Positions 59,904 through 64,000 of a stretch of 64,000 bases of DNA are shown here, piece by piece. The notes beneath the pieces are model-generated. The model did not search any database. It saw only the letters and a list, made by a program, of their open reading frames with translations, and was not told the origin of the DNA. Positions within the stretch are counted from its first letter, which is position 1; each line of letters opens with the position of its first letter. Made by a program: the position numbers and the translations under genes. Source of the stretch: Breznakiella homolactica (lineage in GTDB: Bacteria; Spirochaetota; Spirochaetia; Treponematales; Breznakiellaceae); the NCBI RefSeq assembly GCF_016616095.2, contig NZ_CP067089.2, positions 2,294,001 to 2,358,000 of the forward strand, in the 5' to 3' direction.

Positions 59904-59935
59904 AAAAGCCCCTGTCTTTCGGCAGGGGCTTTTTT
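59904..59935. terminator. Bidirectional terminator after tRNA-Leu
   Basis: AGCCCCTG…CAGGGGCT with A5 before and T6 after. It serves tRNA-Leu and the convergent nucleoside hydrolase operon. Confidence 0.92.
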
Positions 59936-59958
59936 ATGAGCCGGCTCCGGCAGCAGCC

Positions 59959-60858
59959 TTACTGGATACCGAAAACCCGCCGCAGTACCAGCGACCGCAG
60001 CCTGGGAAAATCAACATCCACCGCTACATTGACATTGTCCGGGGGCAGCGGTTTCCGCTGCCTGAAGGGAGTCCTCAGCACCGCGGTCAGCCCCCGGGTA
60101 AAGGTTCCTTCCAGTTCAACATCCACGGGTTCCATTTTCATGGTGAGGATGCCGGGATCGATAAGATACGCCACGGTCAGCGGATCATGGAGGGTGACCT
60201 TTTTTCCGATACTCGTGTCCATCCAGATATCGATGAGCCCGCCGAGGAATTGATGCTCCGCCTCCCGGCATTGCTTAATCCCCGCCAGATCATCCGGGGA
60301 CAGCACGCACTTGACCGTAACGTCGAGCCCGACCATTTCAATCCGGCATTCCGATTTGAGCAGGATATTAACGGCTTCGGGATCGCACATGATGTTGTAT
60401 TCCGGGTATACGGCGGAGAACGCGCCCCCCATTCCCACTACTCTCACCCCGCGCATAATCTCGGGAGCCAGTTTCACCGCCATACCGATATTGGTATAGG
60501 GGCCGATGGCGACTAATATTATAGCCGGATCCTTCCGCACGGATTCAATGATGAAAGAAACCGCATCTGAATCACAGTTCCTTTCAATTTTATTACGGAG
60601 GTTTCTGCACTGGTGAGGTATCGCCGATGTGTCCGTTTCATACCTGATAGGTTTCCCGAACCCCACGGCTACCGGTATATCCCGCCGTCCGTAAACATCC
60701 AGCAGGGTCAAAGCCAGCTGTTCACGCTGGGCGACATTTTTGTATACCGTGGTAATGCCGGCCACCTCCAGCTCGGGAGAACGCAGGGCCAGAGCGATTG
60801 CCAGGGCATCGTCGACATCGTCGCCGATATCGGTGTCAATAATTATTTTCTCCGCCAT
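59959..60858 (-). CDS. Inosine/uridine-type nucleoside hydrolase
   Basis: Hydrolyses a ribonucleoside to base and ribose; cytoplasmic. 299 residues from MAEKIIIDTD (ATG 60858). The Ca2+/catalytic signature DTDIGDDVDDALAIALAL is at residues about 8-25, 'ILVAIGPYTNIGMAV' near 118 and the C-terminal Asp in 'LHDPLTVAYLIDP' near 233. It starts 13 bp after the isomerase gene and is the last gene of the operon. Pyrimidine or purine preference cannot be read. Confidence 0.92.
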   Translation of the reverse strand: MAEKIIIDTDIGDDVDDALAIALALRSPELEVAGITTVYKNVAQREQLALTLLDVYGRRDIPVAVGFGKPIRYETDTSAIPHQCRNLRNKIERNCDSDAVSFIIESVRKDPAIILVAIGPYTNIGMAVKLAPEIMRGVRVVGMGGAFSAVYPEYNIMCDPEAVNILLKSECRIEMVGLDVTVKCVLSPDDLAGIKQCREAEHQFLGGLIDIWMDTSIGKKVTLHDPLTVAYLIDPGILTMKMEPVDVELEGTFTRGLTAVLRTPFRQRKPLPPDNVNVAVDVDFPRLRSLVLRRVFGIQ

Positions 60859-60871
60859 AGTTCCCGCCGTA

Positions 60872-61705
60872 TTATATGCCCAGCACATCCCGTATATAAT
60901 GCCGGGAAACCTGGGCGGACTGGTAATTACAGATCACCGGGTAATCCAGCTCAACACAGAGAGTCCCGTCAAAGCCTATTTCAACGAGTTTCTTGTACAC
61001 CCCTTTAAAATCAACCGTTCCCTGGCCCAGGGCTCTGAAGCGGTTCATAGGGCGTTCCGGCGTGATGGTCACATCGGGGTCAACATCCTTAAGATGGATA
61101 TATGCCAGCCGGTCCCTGTACTGTTCAACAATCTTTATGGGATCCATATTCAGGAGCTGTGTATGTGCCGTATCAATACAGAAGTGTACATACCGGGGAT
61201 CGGTACTCTCCGCGAACAATTCTATCTCATGTTCCTTTTCAACCGTACTTCCCCAATGGGGGTGCATGCAGAGTTTGATGCCGTTATCCGCGGCAATCTT
61301 TCCCATTTCATTTGACTTGGCGGCCGTATCAAGGATGGCTTCTTTTGTCGTTCCCTCGGGCGCGTGCTTCGGAGCCTGGAGATTCAGAATATCGCAGTTC
61401 ATCTTCTTCAGGAATTCTATGCACCGTTTTCCCATTTCCAGGTCCGCGGCATAATCGGTTTTCAGATAATGGTAAACGGCTCTCAGGGTCAGGTTGTATT
61501 TTTGAAGAATACTTTTCAATGTATCGGTATCATCCCCGAAGGTATCTACTATTATATTGAAATTCTCAACACTGTCGTAACCGAGATACGAAATTTCCCG
61601 GGCCGCTTTTTCAAACTGAACTTTCTGTTTCTCCACTGTCTCAGGCTTGCTGAAATTATCAAAGGGATCCAGGAACCATGTCCACACGGTGTACGCAATA
61701 TTCAT
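60872..61705 (-). CDS. Sugar phosphate isomerase/epimerase-like TIM barrel (AP_endonuc_2 fold)
   Basis: 277 residues. The typical metal-site segments of the family are present: 'YDSVENF' (Glu), 'KLCMHPHWGSTVEKEHE', 'VHFCIDTAHTQLL' (Asp/His), 'RLAYIHLKDVDPD' (His/Asp) and 'GTLCVELDYP' (Glu). Relatives include inosose dehydratase IolE and various ketose epimerases, so it is an isomerase, epimerase or dehydratase of an imported sugar or of the sugar released by the hydrolase. AGAGG precedes the ATG at 61705. Confidence 0.85.
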   Translation of the reverse strand: MNIAYTVWTWFLDPFDNFSKPETVEKQKVQFEKAAREISYLGYDSVENFNIIVDTFGDDTDTLKSILQKYNLTLRAVYHYLKTDYAADLEMGKRCIEFLKKMNCDILNLQAPKHAPEGTTKEAILDTAAKSNEMGKIAADNGIKLCMHPHWGSTVEKEHEIELFAESTDPRYVHFCIDTAHTQLLNMDPIKIVEQYRDRLAYIHLKDVDPDVTITPERPMNRFRALGQGTVDFKGVYKKLVEIGFDGTLCVELDYPVICNYQSAQVSRHYIRDVLGI

Positions 61706-61742
61706 ATATAACCTCTGTAAAATTTATACTATTCTCAAAAGG

Positions 61743-61772
61743 CCGGACAGCCGGCAGTCAGCCGGCGTCCGG
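61743..61772 (-). promoter_or_regulatory. Hairpin between solute-binding protein and isomerase genes
   Basis: CCGGACAGCCGGC (61743-61755) and GCCGGCGTCCGG (61761-61772) pair with one bulge. On the minus strand only CCTTTTG follows, so it is a weak terminator or a 3' stabiliser that favours the binding-protein message, common in ABC operons. Confidence 0.6.
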
Positions 61773-61785
61773 TTACGATTCATGT

Positions 61786-63123
61786 TTAGGGTGTCACTTT
61801 CTTCCAGTCGGAATCATTCCAGTTCTTCCACCATTCATAGCTGTAGTCGTTCTCGGCTATAATCCGGTCCAGGGCATCCTGTACAGTCTGCGCTCCCTGA
61901 GCTGAGGTCATTCTGCCGGAAATAATCGCCGGTATAACCTGGTACACAGCGGCGTTGACCTCCGCGGGCCAAATCCAGTCGAGATACGTAACGGTCTTGG
62001 GAATAAGCACGTCATTCAGGAATTTGACATTGGGATCGTCCACAACCTGGACGCCCTTAACCACATCAACCACGGGTTTGTAGCAGGCGATAACCTTATT
62101 GGCGTTTTCCGGCCGGAGCATAAACTCAATAAACTTCATGGTATTGGGAATATTGTCGCGGTCCGCGAATGAGGGCACCGCGATTCCGGTTCCCGGTCCG
62201 CCGAAGGGCTGGGAGAATGAACCCGGTACCATTATCGGGAATTCCAGGATCCCCAGTTCAAAATCGGGAGCCTGTGACTGGAGCAGCTGGAAATTGTGGG
62301 TGTGCATCATGGCGGCTTTCTGCTGGAGGAACGCGGCCTTCATGCCGTCGCCGTTTGTATCGAGACTGTCACTGGTGAGAACACCGGCGTCAAAGAATCT
62401 TTTTATCGCCTCAAGTCCGGCGATTTCCTCGGGGCTGTTGAAACTCCGGGTCCCCGCGAGGAAATCCTGGGTATACTCAATAGGTTTGTTGCCGGTGGTC
62501 TGGGCAAAGGTGGTAAAGAACAGGTTCGACCAGTAGGAAGCATCCTTGCCTCTGAAGATCAGGGGAATTATGTTCTTCTTTTGTTTAATGGTATTGGACG
62601 CGGCTACCAGTTCCTCAAAGGTCTTCGGCGGAGCGATACCCAATTCATCAAACATTGTTTTGTTGTAGTAAATAAACCCTGCCGCCGAATTGCCGTAGGG
62701 GAAGCCCCAGAGACGACCGCCGATGGTGTAGGAATCCAGCATGCCATCCTTGAACCGGGACCGGTAGGGTTCCATCAGTTCGGAGATATCCATAAGGGAT
62801 CCGGATCTGGCTACAATCGAGTTGATCAGGCCGGCGCCGACGGTTACCAGGTCGACTTTTTCACCGGCGAGCTTCGCGGCGGACATGTTCTGGGGAACTT
62901 CGTTCCATTTCCCCTGCCAGCGGATGGTGAGCTTGATCCCCGTCTCCGCCTCGAAATCCCGGGCCAGTTCTTCCCAGGCTTCATCCTCACCGGCGTACAT
63001 ACGGGCATTCCCCATAATTACAACTTCATTGCTCTGGGGCTTTTGTTCATTTGATTTTGAACAGCCGGCAAAGAATGCAAACAGCATCGCTGCCATAACA
63101 AAAAACCATAGCGTCTTTTTCAT
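61786..63123 (-). CDS. Sugar ABC transporter substrate-binding lipoprotein (family 1)
   Basis: A 445-residue exported binding protein with lipobox FFAGC (Cys about 21). 'EAWEELARDFEAETGIKLTIRWQGKW' (about 50-75) and 'GRLWGFPYGNSAAGFIYYNKTMFDELGIAPPKTFEEL' (about 140-175) are typical of family-1 carbohydrate-binding proteins. AAGGAG precedes the ATG. It lies downstream of a MalG-type permease gene, an order less usual than binding protein first. Confidence 0.92.
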   Translation of the reverse strand: MKKTLWFFVMAAMLFAFFAGCSKSNEQKPQSNEVVIMGNARMYAGEDEAWEELARDFEAETGIKLTIRWQGKWNEVPQNMSAAKLAGEKVDLVTVGAGLINSIVARSGSLMDISELMEPYRSRFKDGMLDSYTIGGRLWGFPYGNSAAGFIYYNKTMFDELGIAPPKTFEELVAASNTIKQKKNIIPLIFRGKDASYWSNLFFTTFAQTTGNKPIEYTQDFLAGTRSFNSPEEIAGLEAIKRFFDAGVLTSDSLDTNGDGMKAAFLQQKAAMMHTHNFQLLQSQAPDFELGILEFPIMVPGSFSQPFGGPGTGIAVPSFADRDNIPNTMKFIEFMLRPENANKVIACYKPVVDVVKGVQVVDDPNVKFLNDVLIPKTVTYLDWIWPAEVNAAVYQVIPAIISGRMTSAQGAQTVQDALDRIIAENDYSYEWWKNWNDSDWKKVTP

Positions 63124-63169
63124 AAACCACTCCTTTTCATCTATTAAACATACTGTCTGTATGCCAATA

Positions 63170-64000
63170 TCATCCTTTAACGGCGCCTGATGTTACGCCT
63201 TTTACAAATGTTTTCTGCGTGAGCAGATACACAATTACCACGGGCAGCGTCGCCATTACCAAAGCGGCAAACATTTCCGGATAATGGATCGTATCCTGGT
63301 TGGCGAAACTGGCCATACCCAGGGGCAGTGTCTGGAGCTCGGAACTGCGTATCAGAAGATTGGCGCGGAGATATTCGTTCCAGTTTGCCAGACCGCTGAA
63401 TATAATCTGGGTCGTAATCCCGGGAACCGCCAGCGGAAGGATCACGGATACAAAACTCCTGAACCGTGAACAGCCGTCTATCCGGGCGGCTTCTTCCAGA
63501 GACTTCGGCAATGAAATAAAAAACGACCGCATGATGAACATCCCGAAACTGATCGCCTGTCCGGCGTATACTAGGACGAGGCCGAGCCGGGTATTGAGGA
63601 GTCCCATCTGGTTTACCGTAGTAAACGTCGGCATTGCCAGAACTCCGGCGGGCATCATAATTCCCAGGAGCAGGAACGTGTAAATGATTTTCTTTCCCTT
63701 AAAATTAACCCGGGCCAATGCGTATCCGGCGCAGCAGTTTATTGGAATAAGGATACAGAGGAAACTGCCCGTAGTGAGAACGCTGTTGAGGAATTTCCGG
63801 CCGAAGTCCGCCCGCTTCCAGGCGTTAGCGTAATTGGTAAACTGAGGAGATTCCGCCACACCCCAGACATTGCTGAAAAATTCCATCTCCGTTTTAAGGG
63901 ACCCGCTGAGCATCCAGAATATCGGATACATGGTTATGAGAAGGAAAAATAAAATCAGCAAATATAAGAAAGCGTTTTTTATGTATTGGTATTGATTTCT
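63170..64000 (-). CDS. Sugar ABC transporter permease, MalG type, 5' end outside window
   Basis: An inner-membrane component of the same importer. The frame stays open to the window end (R-N-Q-Y-Q-Y-I-K-N-A-F-L-Y before the first internal TTG), so the true start is beyond 64000. Six membrane segments are visible, the first about 63905-63970. The EAA loop that docks the ATPase is 'LEEAARIDGCSRFRSFVSVILPLAVPG'. The protein ends 'TQKTFVKGVTSGAVKG', the usual MalG-family tail. A second permease is expected just outside the window. Confidence 0.93.
   Translation of the reverse strand, partial: RNQYQYIKNAFLYLLILFFLLITMYPIFWMLSGSLKTEMEFFSNVWGVAESPQFTNYANAWKRADFGRKFLNSVLTTGSFLCILIPINCCAGYALARVNFKGKKIIYTFLLLGIMMPAGVLAMPTFTTVNQMGLLNTRLGLVLVYAGQAISFGMFIMRSFFISLPKSLEEAARIDGCSRFRSFVSVILPLAVPGITTQIIFSGLANWNEYLRANLLIRSSELQTLPLGMASFANQDTIHYPEMFAALVMATLPVVIVYLLTQKTFVKGVTSGAVKG

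Overview
ORGANISM. The window looks like a chromosomal segment of a treponeme-like spirochaete. The reasons are family resemblance by eye: the rpmG–tRNA-Trp–secE–nusG–rplKAJL–rpoBC block, RpoB/RpoC stretches close to those remembered from Treponema, several lipoproteins with spirochaete-style lipoboxes, and many SH3/ankyrin/DUF3943 envelope proteins. No search was run, so genus level is an inference. I see no prophage, IS transposase or CRISPR array.

LAYOUT. 0–9.6 kb: LpoB-like lipoprotein (cut by the window edge), uvrB, def, an unknown gene, an MBL-hydrolase remnant, rpmB, a palindromic intergenic repeat, a YibQ-type deacetylase gene overlapping tsaD, a group-2 sigma-70 factor behind a sigma-54 promoter, a small orphan protein, rlpA and a DUF3185 protein. 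9.6–15.3 kb: second intergenic repeat, an EamA transporter coupled to an SfsA–DUF123 nuclease fusion, then znuA-znuC-znuB-zur behind a 45-bp palindrome. 15.3–22 kb: M28B peptidase, a minimal two-gene SUF system (smsC-smsB) behind a yybP-ykoY-like riboswitch and leader terminator, an ankyrin lipoprotein, an acyltransferase. 22–27.4 kb: a large hybrid histidine kinase and a DUF3943 barrel. 27.6–39.2 kb: the rpoC…tRNA-Thr transcription/translation block. 39.3–44.4 kb: MFS transporter, deoD, REC–PP2C and histidine kinase. 44.5–54.7 kb: alpha-2-macroglobulin and PBP1C genes flanked by two related SH3 lipoproteins. 54.8–58.7 kb: an oxidative-stress island (CoA-disulfide reductase-rhodanese, peroxiredoxin, Crp-type regulator, ferritin). 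58.7–64 kb: zinc lipoprotein peptidase, tRNA-Leu, and a sugar/nucleoside ABC operon running off the window end.

REGULATION is the most rewarding layer. (1) A Mn2+-type riboswitch appears to control Fe–S cluster assembly genes. (2) The three enzyme genes of the stress island each carry the same palindrome (GTrAyAnTrTCACkGAA) exactly 29 bp upstream of a TAnnnT −10 hexamer, fitting class-II control by the Crp-type regulator encoded among them. (3) The RpoS-like sigma gene has a near-consensus −24/−12 promoter, as in the Borrelia RpoN–RpoS cascade. (4) The zinc operon promoter is overlapped by a palindrome suited to Zur. (5) Several SD-less genes have their predicted transcription start at or within a few nucleotides of the start codon, suggesting widespread leaderless mRNAs.

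DATA QUALITY. Between about 30.5 and 42.1 kb almost every gene, including essential rpoB, rpoC, rplA, rplJ, rplL, nusG and rpmG, carries small indels, mostly at homopolymers, whereas the rest of the window is nearly free of them. I treat these as sequence errors and annotate the genes over their full extents.
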